Shown one piece after another: positions 1-9,600 of a stretch of 64,000 nt of DNA. Every line of letters starts with the position of its first letter. Positions within the stretch are counted from its first letter, which is position 1. A program made the translations under genes and the position numbers. The notes under the pieces are model-generated. The model was not told where the DNA came from. It was given only the letters and a program-made list of their open reading frames with translations, and made no database searches. This DNA comes from Arcicella sp038230735 (GTDB lineage Bacteria > Bacteroidota > Bacteroidia > Cytophagales > Spirosomataceae), in contig JBBRMR010000007.1 in NCBI GenBank assembly GCA_038230735.1, positions 35,905 to 99,904 of the forward strand. The letters run 5' to 3'.

Positions 1-37
1 TTGTGAAGGCTTTAGAGATGCGGCTGGTGTGAGGTAT

Positions 38-613
38 TTAATTTATTTTTACAAAGTCAGTTACAAATGTAGTTTTATAATCTTTGAAAAAAGTATCGTA
101 ATCTAATTCTCTTATTTGTCCTTTGCATGGTTGAAACGGGTCTTTTATTTTAATAATCATTTTACCATTATTTTCAAAATAACCTGAAATTATTACCACA
201 TGATTAGCTTTACATTTTGGCACAATAAGATTATTAGTTTCATCCAAAGATACTGCCACCAAAATAGGGCGTTTATTTTTTATCTCTGAAACTATTTTAA
301 CTTTTGAAAGCACGGTATCGTCTTTTTGAACAGATTTAATACCGAGTGATTTAAACAATTTGTCATAGCGATTAACTTGAGGGACGAACTCTATATCACA
401 GTTTTTACAAATATTACCCTCTTTACAGTCTTGAATACATTTGCACATACCATAATCTATTCCAAGTTTTTGAACAATATCTTTTTGGCTAATAGTCGAT
501 TCTGAATTAATAAATTTAACTATCATTTCTATACATGAAGCCCAACATAAATTTCTTCCTTTCTGAGGAATTAATTTAACGTCAAGTGTACCAATTAATT
601 TTTTTTGTCTCAT
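38..613 (-). CDS. Papain-like cysteine protease (C39/AvrRpt2-like fold)
   Basis: Predicted cysteine peptidase of 191 residues. The papain-type pattern is visible: Q17 followed by C23 in NLCWASC (oxyanion Gln and nucleophile), H138 in ANHVVIISGY, and D158 in IKDPF as the third catalytic residue. This matches the Q...CWA...H...D/N layout of the AvrRpt2/C39-like families. There is no signal peptide or membrane segment, so it is probably cytoplasmic or exported by an accessory route. Between nucleophile and His lies a cluster of five cysteines (residues 57-72) that could bind a metal or form disulfides. It is divergent from the gene at 665, with about 50 bp between. The substrate is unknown; the family assignment is good, the role is inference. 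Confidence 0.75.
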   Translation of the reverse strand: MRQKKLIGTLDVKLIPQKGRNLCWASCIEMIVKFINSESTISQKDIVQKLGIDYGMCKCIQDCKEGNICKNCDIEFVPQVNRYDKLFKSLGIKSVQKDDTVLSKVKIVSEIKNKRPILVAVSLDETNNLIVPKCKANHVVIISGYFENNGKMIIKIKDPFQPCKGQIRELDYDTFFKDYKTTFVTDFVKIN

Positions 614-664
614 TCAATTAAATAGAATAAAATAATTTTTTCATAAAGCAAAATAACATAAATT

Positions 665-1240
665 ATGGCAACAATAATTGAAATCAAAAATTATCAAGAT
701 GATAATAATATTCTTAGTAAATGTTTAATAAATTACATGGAAGGAGGAGATTTGATTCCTTTTGAGAATGTAATTTCTGAAATAGAATCGACTTGGCATG
801 GTAAAAGTGAAAAAAAGAATTTCAAAACATGGGAAGAAATTGAGCAAATGTTTACTATTTCTGCAGGACATGAAGGAAATTTATATAAATTTATTGCGAT
901 ATCCGCTAGGAATACGCATTTAGATGACATAGAAACAATAAAAATCAAATGGATGCCTTATGATGGAGATAATCGAAGAAAAGTATCAAATGAACACCAC
1001 AATGTGTTAGTTTTCCTACTTCCATACGATAAAATTTATCATGAAATTAAAATACGCATTAATAACACTGCCAAATTAGGGCTATGTGCAAGATTAGCTA
1101 AAGTTAATAATGAATGGGTTATGTATTTAATGGTTTATGGAACTTCGAGAGAAACCTTGGAACCAAGCGATAAAATATTTATCAGTAGTAGCCATGCGGG
1201 TGGTGGAAATTCAGGCATAAGAATTCCTCCTTTAGGTTAA
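665..1240 (+). CDS. Hypothetical protein, divergent partner of the papain-like protease
   Basis: I do not recognise this 191-residue protein. It begins MATIIEIKNY, is soluble and mixed in charge, has no signal peptide, and ends in a flexible glycine/serine stretch followed by IPPLG. It shares an intergenic promoter region with the divergent cysteine protease and lies 12 bp upstream of the 7TM gene, so it is probably the first gene of a two-gene transcript. The Gly-rich tail would be accessible to a protease, which makes it a possible substrate or partner of the neighbour, but nothing in the sequence proves this. Confidence 0.7.
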   Translation: MATIIEIKNYQDDNNILSKCLINYMEGGDLIPFENVISEIESTWHGKSEKKNFKTWEEIEQMFTISAGHEGNLYKFIAISARNTHLDDIETIKIKWMPYDGDNRRKVSNEHHNVLVFLLPYDKIYHEIKIRINNTAKLGLCARLAKVNNEWVMYLMVYGTSRETLEPSDKIFISSSHAGGGNSGIRIPPLG

Positions 1241-1252
1241 TAAAAAACGAAT

Positions 1253-1996
1253 ATGAATCAACAAGAAATTTATTTCAATAACCTATTATTATTGTCAGGT
1301 AATATTACCACGATATTATCACTTATTCCTATTCTTGTTGCTTTTTGGAAAAGGAAAGAAATGAATGAGTTGCTAAAAATCTTCTGGGGTTACTTAGCAA
1401 CTCGTTTTTTTCTAAACGTAATGATGGAACTGTTTATTTGGGCAGTTACGAATTATCGTGTTTTTTGGAAACCAATCCTAACACTTTATAAAATTGAGAA
1501 TACATTATTTTTCAACATATTATTTTATTTAAGTAATTACATCTTTTTGGGAATTTTCTACAGAAAACTATTAATAAAAAAAATATACCAGACGGGGTTA
1601 AAGATTTTGATACCAGTAATTTGCGTAGCAAGTGTTGTGATACTTATATTTATCGATGGTTATCAAAATTTTGGTTCGGTTGGTCCATTCATGAATGGTA
1701 TTTATATCTGCACTTTACCAATGATATATTTATGGTATTTATTTTTAGAAGATAGAAAGGGTATTGCCATATACAAGAAACCTTATTTTTGGATAAGTAT
1801 GGGTTTGCTTGTACCACATGGAATAGACCTTATTTTCTTATTAACTGCCAATAATCTTTATGCTGAAAACTTTATTTTATATTGTCAAAGTCATATAGCA
1901 CGTAATTGTTTAGAAATTATAGCTCAAATATCTTTTGCGGTATCTTTCTATTTATCAACTAAAGAATTTCGTACACGCATGGCTCTTGCCGAGTGA
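1253..1996 (+). CDS. Seven-transmembrane protein of unknown function
   Basis: Integral membrane protein of 247 residues with about seven hydrophobic helices (near residues 15-30, 45-65, 85-105, 115-135, 145-165, 175-200 and 215-235) and no soluble domain. It resembles the small 7TM sensor-like proteins common in Cytophagales, often found near signalling genes. It sits 12 bp downstream of the hypothetical gene and is probably cotranscribed. A LytTR regulator lies 1.7 kb downstream, so a sensor-regulator link is possible but unproven. No catalytic residues were recognised. Confidence 0.7.
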   Translation: MNQQEIYFNNLLLLSGNITTILSLIPILVAFWKRKEMNELLKIFWGYLATRFFLNVMMELFIWAVTNYRVFWKPILTLYKIENTLFFNILFYLSNYIFLGIFYRKLLIKKIYQTGLKILIPVICVASVVILIFIDGYQNFGSVGPFMNGIYICTLPMIYLWYLFLEDRKGIAIYKKPYFWISMGLLVPHGIDLIFLLTANNLYAENFILYCQSHIARNCLEIIAQISFAVSFYLSTKEFRTRMALAE

Positions 1997-2079
1997 GTAT
2001 TGTCTTTTTCAGCCTCGGATTTCTATCATAAAATCAAGGAAAAATATCAACAGCGGTACTAAAAATCCCACCACCTCCT

Positions 2080-2125
2080 CCCCAATATTGGGGATTTTTT
2101 CTTCAAAATCTTCCTGCCAATTTTG
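2080..2125 (+). promoter_or_regulatory. Palindromic operator plus promoter of the lipoprotein gene at 2168
   Basis: The perfect palindrome CCCCAATATTGGGG (2080-2093) is followed by a T-run and, after exactly 24 bp, by CAATTTTG (2118-2125), close to the Bacteroidota -7 element TAnnTTTG. The same palindrome, spacing and -7 sequence recur at 3626-3671 before lytTR, and the 5' untranslated regions share GAAAT and TATCTCT. The palindrome could alternatively act as a short terminator for the 7TM gene. Confidence 0.6.
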
Positions 2126-2167
2126 TGATGTAAAAGAAATGTATCTCTTACCTTAAATCATCATAAA

Positions 2168-2806
2168 ATGAAAAATCTTATCAAATCTGCCCTCCTGTTG
2201 GGCTTTATATTGTCTATCGCTTCGTGTAGTAAAAAAGAAACTGTTAATCCTGCCGTGGGTTTCTCGGCTGCCGTTCAAAATGTTGCTCCCCAAGCTACTA
2301 TTGATGGTCTTCGCAAGTTGGGGATGACCATTAACGAAGGCACTGTTCCCCCCAATGTTACGGGGATTTTCCTCGAAAGTCCTACGGTTTTGTTTGCCAC
2401 ATTTGCAGGGGACTCTAAAGTAATTGGGGATAAAGTGGCGGATTATACCTATAAATTCTACGAGCCAAGTGCCGATAACACCACGATTAAGGTTTCCTAC
2501 AAAACCAATATTGGCGATAATGCCACGGGGCTGGGTAGCGTAGTGTCGGGTAATGGAAATAAGTTTACGGTTTTCTCCGAATTGACCAATACCAGTGGAG
2601 TTGTCTATATCAATATTATTTCGGGTGAAATAACTTCATCGGGCATCAAAGACTGGCAAGATTCGTATGTCAGAAAGACTGAATTAGAAAAAAACCGAAT
2701 CTATAAAGACGGTGATGGTTTCTCGGAATCGAAAACTTCATTTCGTTTGGCGGCTTCTTCGGAAGATGAAAAAGGGATTATTTTGAGTGGAAAAAGTGGT
2801 AATTGA
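2168..2806 (+). CDS. Secreted lipoprotein, unknown function
   Basis: Lipoprotein of 212 residues: Lys-bearing start, hydrophobic helix and lipobox SIASC, so Cys20 is probably the lipidated residue. The mature part is rich in Gly, Ser, Thr and beta-strand-like stretches with no recognised catalytic motif. It probably sits in the outer membrane or periplasm. It has its own promoter with the CCCCAATATTGGGG operator and a strong terminator right after the stop, so it is monocistronic. The shared operator with lytTR suggests co-regulation with, or by, that protein. Confidence 0.8.
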   Translation: MKNLIKSALLLGFILSIASCSKKETVNPAVGFSAAVQNVAPQATIDGLRKLGMTINEGTVPPNVTGIFLESPTVLFATFAGDSKVIGDKVADYTYKFYEPSADNTTIKVSYKTNIGDNATGLGSVVSGNGNKFTVFSELTNTSGVVYINIISGEITSSGIKDWQDSYVRKTELEKNRIYKDGDGFSESKTSFRLAASSEDEKGIILSGKSGN

Positions 2807-2827
2807 ATAGAAAATGGTTAATGTTTT

Positions 2828-2863
2828 CATCGGCTACTGATTGTGAGTAGCCGATGATTTTTT
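2828..2863 (+). terminator. Rho-independent terminator
   Basis: Perfect 11-bp stem CATCGGCTACT / AGTAGCCGATG with a 7-nt loop, followed by A and a run of seven T. It ends the lipoprotein transcript. Confidence 0.9.
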
Positions 2864-2998
2864 AGAATTTTTGTTTCCTCTCATACAATAATTTCGACTA
2901 ATATTTTAACGATAGGCTTTCTAAAACCTGTCTTATCTCTCAATCCTTTTGTTTGCGAAAAATCAAAGGAAATGTTAAACTTAAACAAATAAAAACAA

Positions 2999-3559
2999 AT
3001 GAAAGCAATTACAAAACTACTCAGTTTCGCCATCGTAATGGCAATGTTTATTTTATTGGATGCCTGTAAGGCTGAAAAAGGCGATACAGGACCAATCGGT
3101 CCTATGGGGATAAATGGTACAAACGGTGCAACAGGTGCTACAGGTGCAGTTGGAGGAACAGGAGCTACAGGAGCAACTGGTGCTACGGGAACTGCCAATG
3201 TAAGTTATTCAGATTGGGTTAATGTTACTTTTGTAGGAAGCGGCTCGAGCTATATAACAAATGTTACTGCTCCAAAATTAACCCAAGATATTTTGGACAA
3301 AGGCGATGTGCATATCTATTGGAAAATAGGGTCTTCTATTTATTACATCCCCTATTCACAAACGATTGGCACGACAACTTATACACTGTTTCAAATATTA
3401 ACCGTTGGCAATATTAAGATTACCGCAAGTTACGCTGTTACTTCGGCTACACAGATTCGATACGTAATCATTCCTGGGGGTATTGCTGGCGGACGCAGAG
3501 CGGCAGTTGATTATGCTGATTATGAGGCAGTTAAGAAGTATTATAACCTTACAAATTGA
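2999..3559 (+). CDS. Collagen-like repeat lipoprotein
   Basis: Exported lipoprotein of 186 residues. The signal sequence ends in the lipobox LLDAC (Cys23). It is followed by a Gly-X-Y tract (about residues 27-66, many GAT triplets) typical of bacterial collagen-like stalks, then a roughly 115-residue globular C-terminal domain with several Tyr and Ile strands and a final helix. Such proteins trimerise through the Gly-X-Y region and display the head at the surface. The repeated ACA/GGT codons in the tract could allow length variation by slippage. Monocistronic, with AT-rich flanks. The function of the head domain is unknown. Confidence 0.85.
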   Translation: MKAITKLLSFAIVMAMFILLDACKAEKGDTGPIGPMGINGTNGATGATGAVGGTGATGATGATGTANVSYSDWVNVTFVGSGSSYITNVTAPKLTQDILDKGDVHIYWKIGSSIYYIPYSQTIGTTTYTLFQILTVGNIKITASYAVTSATQIRYVIIPGGIAGGRRAAVDYADYEAVKKYYNLTN

Positions 3560-3581
3560 TTTGCTATTTATTAAATTATAG

Positions 3582-3615
3582 GGAGATTTTGGGCAAAATA
3601 TCTTTCAAAATCTCC
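3582..3615 (+). terminator. Hairpin after the collagen-like gene, possible terminator
   Basis: GGAGATTTTG (3582-3591) and CAAAATCTCC (3606-3615) form a perfect 10-bp stem with a 14-nt loop, 22 bp after the stop codon. There is no T-run, so its role as terminator is uncertain; it lies just before the lytTR operator. Confidence 0.4.
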
Positions 3616-3625
3616 ACAATTATAT

Positions 3626-3671
3626 CCCCAATATTGGGGATTTTTTGTGTTAAATATTCTTGCCAATTTTG
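3626..3671 (+). promoter_or_regulatory. Palindromic operator plus promoter of lytTR
   Basis: Second copy of CCCCAATATTGGGG (3626-3639), again followed by a T-run and, after 24 bp, by CAATTTTG (3664-3671). Identity to the copy at 2080 is high across operator, spacer and -7, which points to control by the same factor, perhaps the LytTR protein encoded just downstream. Confidence 0.6.
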
Positions 3672-3705
3672 TCATAAAAATGAAATAAAACTTATCTCTA
3701 AGACA

Positions 3706-4053
3706 ATGAACACTAATCCAGACATCCAAATTTATCTTCACGGCAAAATTGCGGGGATAATCATTCCCGAAAACGTAATCTTGATGGAAGCCGAAATCAA
3801 TTACACTAATTTGCATTTTAAAAATGGCGAACAGATATTACTTTGCCAGACTTTGAAGTCTTTGGAAGAGAAAGTGAAGGGTTTGGGTTTTCTGAGGATT
3901 CATCGTAAAATGTTGCTCAACACGCAATATATCAGTTATTTTGATGAATTGAACACTTCTTTTGTTTTGAAAAATGGGAAAGAAGTGGAGGTGTCTCGGA
4001 GGAAATTGCGGAGTTTAAAATTGGAAAGTAGGGTTCAGTTTTTAGGAAATTAA
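3706..4053 (+). CDS. Stand-alone LytTR-domain DNA-binding protein
   Basis: Transcription factor of 115 residues made almost entirely of a LytTR DNA-binding domain, recognised by VILMEAEINYTNLHF near the N-terminus, the middle motif FLRIHRKMLLNTQYI, and the C-terminal VSRRKLRSLK. There is no receiver domain, so its input must come from another protein or from its own level. The ATG at 3706 is chosen over an upstream in-frame codon because the promoter at 3664-3671 and a short leader lie before it. Its operator is shared with the lipoprotein at 2168, which fits autoregulation. The stop overlaps the stop of the convergent mgtC-like gene. Confidence 0.85.
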   Translation: MNTNPDIQIYLHGKIAGIIIPENVILMEAEINYTNLHFKNGEQILLCQTLKSLEEKVKGLGFLRIHRKMLLNTQYISYFDELNTSFVLKNGKEVEVSRRKLRSLKLESRVQFLGN

Positions 4054-4712
4054 CATTCCAATTCCCGAACGTCTTTTTCTGCAATCAATTTTTTGACTAA
4101 TTTATCATGTTTGGAAGAACGCCCCCGTACCGACCAGTTGCTGGTGAGGGTATCTTTGGTAATAATCTGTTTTTCTCGTTTGGCAGTAAGGTTACATTGT
4201 TCAAAAATGGTTTCTAAACGTTTATGTATTTCGGGAGAATAATTGCAGACAATTTTATAGTTGCGGGTCTGTCCGTAGCGTTCCATAACTACTTCCAATT
4301 TCACAAAAAGCCCCAAAACGATATACACCACCATTGTTCCCAAAAAAGAAAGCAAAATATGTCCATCGCCAATGGACATTCCCAAGGATGCCGTTACCCA
4401 AATAATTGTTGCCGTGGTAAGTCCCTTTACTCGGTCGTCCATCTTGAAGATTACGCCTGCCCCCAAGAAACCGATGCCCGTAACCACGTTTGCCGCAATA
4501 CGGTCGGGGGAGGTGTGTATTCCCATTTTTTCAGAAAGAATTGTAAAAATGGTACAGCCTACTGAAATCAAAGTGAAGGTTCTGAGTCCAGCCGATTTAC
4601 TCCGATATTCCCTTTCCAAGCCAATCAAAGCCCCTACGAGCGTGGAGGCTAAGATTTTGATAAAGTCGTCGTTATTAAAAATATGTTCAAAGAGAATTTG
4701 TAAGTCGCTCAT
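4050..4712 (-). CDS. MgtC/SapB family membrane protein
   Basis: MgtC-family inner-membrane protein of 220 residues. The N-terminal two thirds hold four to five helices with the family signatures LVGALIGLEREYRSKSAG, GLRTFTLIS, ANVVTGIGFLGAGVI and the GLTTATIIW helix. The last 70 or so residues are a soluble ACT-like tail. MgtC proteins are linked to low-Mg2+ adaptation and control of F-type ATPase in pathogens; in environmental Bacteroidota the role is less clear. It is convergent with lytTR, with overlapping stop codons, and appears monocistronic. Confidence 0.88.
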   Translation of the reverse strand: MSDLQILFEHIFNNDDFIKILASTLVGALIGLEREYRSKSAGLRTFTLISVGCTIFTILSEKMGIHTSPDRIAANVVTGIGFLGAGVIFKMDDRVKGLTTATIIWVTASLGMSIGDGHILLSFLGTMVVYIVLGLFVKLEVVMERYGQTRNYKIVCNYSPEIHKRLETIFEQCNLTAKREKQIITKDTLTSNWSVRGRSSKHDKLVKKLIAEKDVRELEC

Positions 4713-4791
4713 TGGTGGTAATTATGAGTTATGTATTATGAGAACAAGTTGCTACCAAATTAATGACGGATAACTGAGCGAGTTCTTTTTA

Positions 4792-4944
4792 TTAATCTTC
4801 AAAATACAAACTTAAAGCCTCTTCTAAATTCGTTAACACTTCTTCTCGATTATCTCCAAAACTTGAAATATCTACATTCAGGCATTGAGCAACAAAAAAC
4901 TGCCCCTCTTGCCACACTACGCTTGAATATTGGATATTTATCAT
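4792..4944 (-). CDS. Orphan HicB-like antitoxin domain protein
   Basis: Small protein of 50 residues when started at the ATG at 4944 (MINIQYSS); longer upstream starts have no support. The pattern of an N-terminal strand, GQFFVAQCLNVDISSFGD, then a helix EEVLTNLEEALSLYFED matches the RNase H-like HicB antitoxin core, without the C-terminal DNA-binding part. No HicA-type toxin is encoded on either side. It may be a remnant or a free-standing HicB-like protein. A hairpin terminator separates it from the AAA+ gene upstream, so it needs its own promoter. Confidence 0.65.
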   Translation of the reverse strand: MINIQYSSVVWQEGQFFVAQCLNVDISSFGDNREEVLTNLEEALSLYFED

Positions 4945-4973
4945 GTCTGTAAAAATTTGTTCCCGCAATATAA

Positions 4974-5001
4974 AAAGACTTGACAAAATTGCCAAGTCTT
5001 T
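4974..5001. terminator. Bidirectional-looking hairpin terminator
   Basis: AAAGACTTG (4974-4982) and CAAGTCTTT (4993-5001) form a 9-bp stem with a 10-nt loop and A/T flanks. It lies just after the stop of the AAA+ ATPase gene on the minus strand. Confidence 0.7.
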
Positions 5002-5011
5002 TGTTTAACTC

Positions 5012-6547
5012 TTATCTAAAATCCTCTTCATCTTCATCAAATTTGAAATTATCCAAATCAAATAATGAAGCGGTTAAATCTTTGAATTGAAGCCCTTTTT
5101 CTAAGGTTTTCTTTGAAATAATCGAAAATTCTGAAAGTCCGTGCAACACGAACTCCATCATAAACAACTTCTCTCTGCCTTGCATGGCGGGATATACTTT
5201 TTCGATTAAATCATCCAAACCATCAATCGTTCTTAATCTTGCTGAGTAATCACTATCGGCACTATCGTTAAGAATATCCATCGTATTGCCATCCATAAAC
5301 CAGTCGATGATGGGCTTATATGGATTTTTGCCAGCCTTATCTTTTGCCGCTTTTTTGATTTTCTCGGGGTCAGGAAAGAAGTTCAAAAACTGGGTTCTGA
5401 TTGCCTTTCCGATGAGGTTTTGAGCCACGATAACGGGTCCTTCCACTTCGCCTTCATAAACCAATTCCACCTTGCCACACACCGCAGGAATTACTCCCAC
5501 AAGGTCGGCTACACGGACATAAGTTTTGTCTTCGCCATTAACCAAAGCACGTCTTTCTGCCGCAGAAATGAGGTTTTCATAAGCTGAAATCGTCATACGA
5601 GCCGATACGCCCGACTTGGCATCTACATATTCAGAAGAACGGGCTTCGATGGCAATTTGCTCAATCAAATCGTCCATAATGTGGTTGGTCGTAACCATTT
5701 CCTCTTGACCGTCTTTGAGTTTTGCTTCTTGCAAAGTAATTTTTTTCCCAATCTCCAACGTCTTCGGATAGTGCGTAACTATTTGAGAATCAATACGGTC
5801 TTTCAACGGTGTAACGATTGAACCACGATTGGTATAATCTTCGGGATTGGCAGTAAAGACAAATTGGATATCCAAAGGCAAGCGAATCTTGAATCCCCGA
5901 ATTTGAATATCACCTTCTTGCAAAATATTGAACAAGGAAACTTGAATACGAGCTTGTAAATCGGGCAATTCGTTAATCACAAAAATACAACGGTGTGAAC
6001 GTGGAATCAGTCCGAAGTGAATAACTCTTTCATCGGCATAAGGCAGTTTTAAAGTAGCCGCTTTGATGGGGTCAGCATCACCAATAAGGTCGGCAACGGA
6101 TACATCGGGCGTGGCGAGTTTTTCGGTATAACGGTCGCTGCGGTGCATCCACGAAACGGGCGTAAGGTCGCCATGTTCGGCAATTAAATCTTTGGCAAAG
6201 CGAGACAAAGGTTGCAAAGGGTCATCATTCAGTTCAGAACCTTTCACCACGGGAACGTATTCGTCCAAAAGATTGACCATTAAGCGAGCAATACGGGTTT
6301 TTGCTTGTCCACGAAGCCCCAAAAGATTAATGTGATGTTGAGAAAGAATGGCACGTTCAATATCTGGAATAACGGAATCCTCGAAGCCCCAAATTCCTTC
6401 AAAAACCTGTTCTTTATTTTTGAGTTTATGGATAAGATTATCCCGTAGTTCGTCCTTAATTGTTTTAGGTTGATAGCCCGAAGCCTTCAAAGCACTGAGC
6501 GTATTGATGTTTAAAAGAGCGTCTGCGTTTAAGTTTTTATATGACAT
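5012..6547 (-). CDS. ChlI/MoxR-like AAA+ ATPase
   Basis: AAA+ ATPase of 511 residues when started at the ATG at 6547 (MSYKNLNADA), preferred over an upstream codon that would add 26 unlikely residues. Walker A is GLRGQAKTR, Walker B is CIFVINELPD, sensor/box motifs include FTANPEDYTNRGSIVTPLKDR, and a C-terminal lid follows. The layout matches magnesium-chelatase subunit I relatives, which act as hexameric remodelling ATPases with a VWA partner. The matching VWA gene lies at 10427-11545 on the same strand, split off by a large gene on the opposite strand. There are no chlorophyll or cobalamin genes nearby, so a general metal-insertion or remodelling role is more likely than true chelatase activity. 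Confidence 0.85.
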   Translation of the reverse strand: MSYKNLNADALLNINTLSALKASGYQPKTIKDELRDNLIHKLKNKEQVFEGIWGFEDSVIPDIERAILSQHHINLLGLRGQAKTRIARLMVNLLDEYVPVVKGSELNDDPLQPLSRFAKDLIAEHGDLTPVSWMHRSDRYTEKLATPDVSVADLIGDADPIKAATLKLPYADERVIHFGLIPRSHRCIFVINELPDLQARIQVSLFNILQEGDIQIRGFKIRLPLDIQFVFTANPEDYTNRGSIVTPLKDRIDSQIVTHYPKTLEIGKKITLQEAKLKDGQEEMVTTNHIMDDLIEQIAIEARSSEYVDAKSGVSARMTISAYENLISAAERRALVNGEDKTYVRVADLVGVIPAVCGKVELVYEGEVEGPVIVAQNLIGKAIRTQFLNFFPDPEKIKKAAKDKAGKNPYKPIIDWFMDGNTMDILNDSADSDYSARLRTIDGLDDLIEKVYPAMQGREKLFMMEFVLHGLSEFSIISKKTLEKGLQFKDLTASLFDLDNFKFDEDEEDFR

Positions 6548-6688
6548 TATGAAATGAATAAGGTTAAAATGAATATAATGATAGAACAAATTGGAGGGAG
6601 AAAAGTTCTTGGAGATTTGTGTCAATTATGTCAGGATTTTTATTTATTTTGCTTAAATAATAATCACTAACAAAACTAAACTACTAAA

Positions 6689-9600
6689 ATGAATCAATTT
6701 TACACGCCAAGATTTTTAAAAATTTTTGCCTTAATGCTCGTATTGCTAACTCAGATCAATCTGATTTTAAATGCTCAAACAAATTTTACCATTACAAAGC
6801 CTTTCATTGCAACAATTCAAGTTTGTATTAATTCAAGTAGTTACAATCCTACCTATCTTAATTATGCTTTTTCTTCTAATGTGACTACTTCTTCGGGAAA
6901 TACTGTTTCCCATTCCATTGAGATTTCAAATGATTTGGGGCTAATTACTCCACGAATTATTGGCTCAGCATCCCCTAATTTGAATGTTATTTTTGTAGGA
7001 AATTCAGTAATAAGTGGTCAAAATTTACCCTTTGGCAATGGCTATCGTATTAGGATATTAACTTCAAGTCCAACTGCATATAGTGCTTTCAGCGACCCTT
7101 TTAGCATTGTTGAAGCTCCCAATACTCCTACGCTTAATCAAACAGGGAGTATAATTTTATGTACTGGTATTTCACAAACCCTCAATGTGACCAATCCAAA
7201 CAATGCCTATACATATCAATGGCAAAATAATGGAACTATTATTGCCAATGCCACAATGATTAATTACTCAACTAATTTGGGAGGCAATTATTCGGTTAAA
7301 GTAACCAATACAAATGGATGTAGCGTTTCTTCCAATTCTATTTATATTTCTCAGAGTTCTCCAATAAATACCTATATGTCGGCTCAAAGTTCTACCTCGT
7401 ATGGAAATCCTCTGTTCTTGACTTCTAATCAGGCTTTTACAATGAATCTATCCATCAATGGTGGAAAAAGTCCCTATAATTTTACGCTCAGCGATGGAAT
7501 AGTTGATATTTCAGAAACTAATATCAATTTTTCAAAATCCTATTCCTTCGTTGCACCCGTCAGTGGTTCAAAAACTTACACACTGACAATCGTAACGGAT
7601 GCTTGTGGTAGTCAATTGAATAATGCTGCCAGTGTGAAAGTAAGAATAAATAATTCGAGGTATTGTCCGAGTGCAAGAACTGGTAATTTAGGCATAAAAA
7701 ATTTCTCTATTCAAGGGACTTCGGTTAGTAATTTGAACTCTGGAAAAGCACCCGATGGATGGGGAGAATACCTGAATCCTGCCAATACTAATGCTAATGT
7801 GATCTATAACTTTTCCATCACGCCACTTGTAATCACCACAAATCAGCAATATTTCAACATTTGGGCAGACCTAAATCAAAATGGTATATTTGACATTGAC
7901 GAAAGGATTTTTCCAACGGGTAATAATGCTGGACAAAATATAACTAACACTTATACAGGAGTGTTGAAACTTCCCGCAACCGCTTTTAATGGACAAACAC
8001 GATTGAGAGTTTTATTAAGTAATTATTACCCTGTTGCTTGTGAAACAAATAGCCAAGGCGAAACGGAAGATTATCTGCTAAACGTTTTTAATGGCATTAC
8101 ACCCACGGTAATTACTACGGATTCTCTCCCTAAAACGGGTATCTGTACAGGACAAATTCTTCCCGTTAGATTTACTGTTTCAGGAACAGCGTTGCCCGCT
8201 AATACTTCTTATAAAGTGGAGGCTTCCTATTATGCTAATTTTTCGAGCGTCATCGTTATTGGTACTGGACAAAGTAGTCCAATAAATTGCAACTCAAACA
8301 ACTCGAATCTTTACTACTCACAAGCTTATTATCTCAGAGTAGTTCCGACCAATACAATACCAAATATTGTTAATATTCCTTCGCCCAATCAATTATCATT
8401 CAAGGCGATTCCGTCCTTGTATAATCTGGGAGCTTTGTTAGGGAATAGAACCGACCAAGCAACTGGCTATAATAATATAAAAACGTATTCAATTGAGCCT
8501 TCACTACCCGTAAGTATTACTGCGAAAGTATCTGGAACCCCGCCTTTTAGCGTAGAATTGAGCGATGGAAGGGTTTTTTCAACAAGTAGCCCGACTGATA
8601 ATATCGTCATTGAAAGCAACAAAATCTTAACGGCTGACACGAAATTTAAGATTGTCAGAATTGCCGATAATTTGTGTTCGATTACAAAATTGGATAGTGT
8701 AAATATCTATGTTGGAACTCCAACTTTAAAAATCTTAAAAGTTCAAAGAGGTTATAATGATACTGCTTCCATCACAAAACTTTGTGGACAGTTCGTAGTT
8801 CGTTTTACGGGAACCCATTTAGACAGTAGCTATTGTCGTCCTTATGTGGTTCAGATTTCTAATGAAAATGGAAGTTTTGCTACCCCAAATGATATAGGAA
8901 ATAACTGTTTTAATAGTATTCAAAGCGAATCAGACGGAGGACAATATATTTCGTGTAATATCCCATCCAATTTTCTAATAGCCAGTGGAACGGGATATAA
9001 GTTGAGGGTTGTAAAAACATCCACAAACTTAACTTCTCCTATATTTTCTACAAATTTTGAAGTATTTAATCCAACGACAAGTTTCAATTATAATATCAAT
9101 AAAACAGTCATTAATGAAGGGGAATCTGCAGCATTAAATGTTAATTTTTCGGGTGGCACAAGTCCTTATACCATTACCTTGAATACTTATAATAATGGTA
9201 TCCAATCTTTTTCAACTGCTTTGAATAGTAATAGTTTGGTGGCTAATCTTAGTCCATTACACAGTGAAAAATATACAATAGGTTATAATAGTGCTTGTTA
9301 TGGTTACAGCGGTCCAACCAATCAAACGCTATATTTAAGTGTAAAAACCCTTGACCAAAGTAATGCTCAATGGTATGTAAAACCTTATCAATTAAGTGGT
9401 TCATACGAATTATTAAGAGGAACATATCTCTTGAGTGGCATTGATACATTATTCAAGCGTCCTTTCAATAATTCAGTACCGAGCGGAATAATAAACCAAT
9501 ATTATGATTATAATTCTCCTTTTTTATTAAAACCTGCTACCATTCTGAAAGCAGGTGAAAGTTACTCACTCGCTCAAATTTATAGTTTAAGTTATGGAAC

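Noticed and set aside
1..37. Possible gene fragment at the left edge
   Set aside because: Too short to assign; several frames are open and none is recognisable.
1935..2156. ORF spanning the end of the 7TM gene and the operator at 2080
   Set aside because: It contains the palindrome and promoter and has low-complexity translation; non-coding.
2881..3198. Proline-rich antisense ORF over the collagen-like gene
   Set aside because: It is the complement of the Gly-X-Y tract and has no support of its own.
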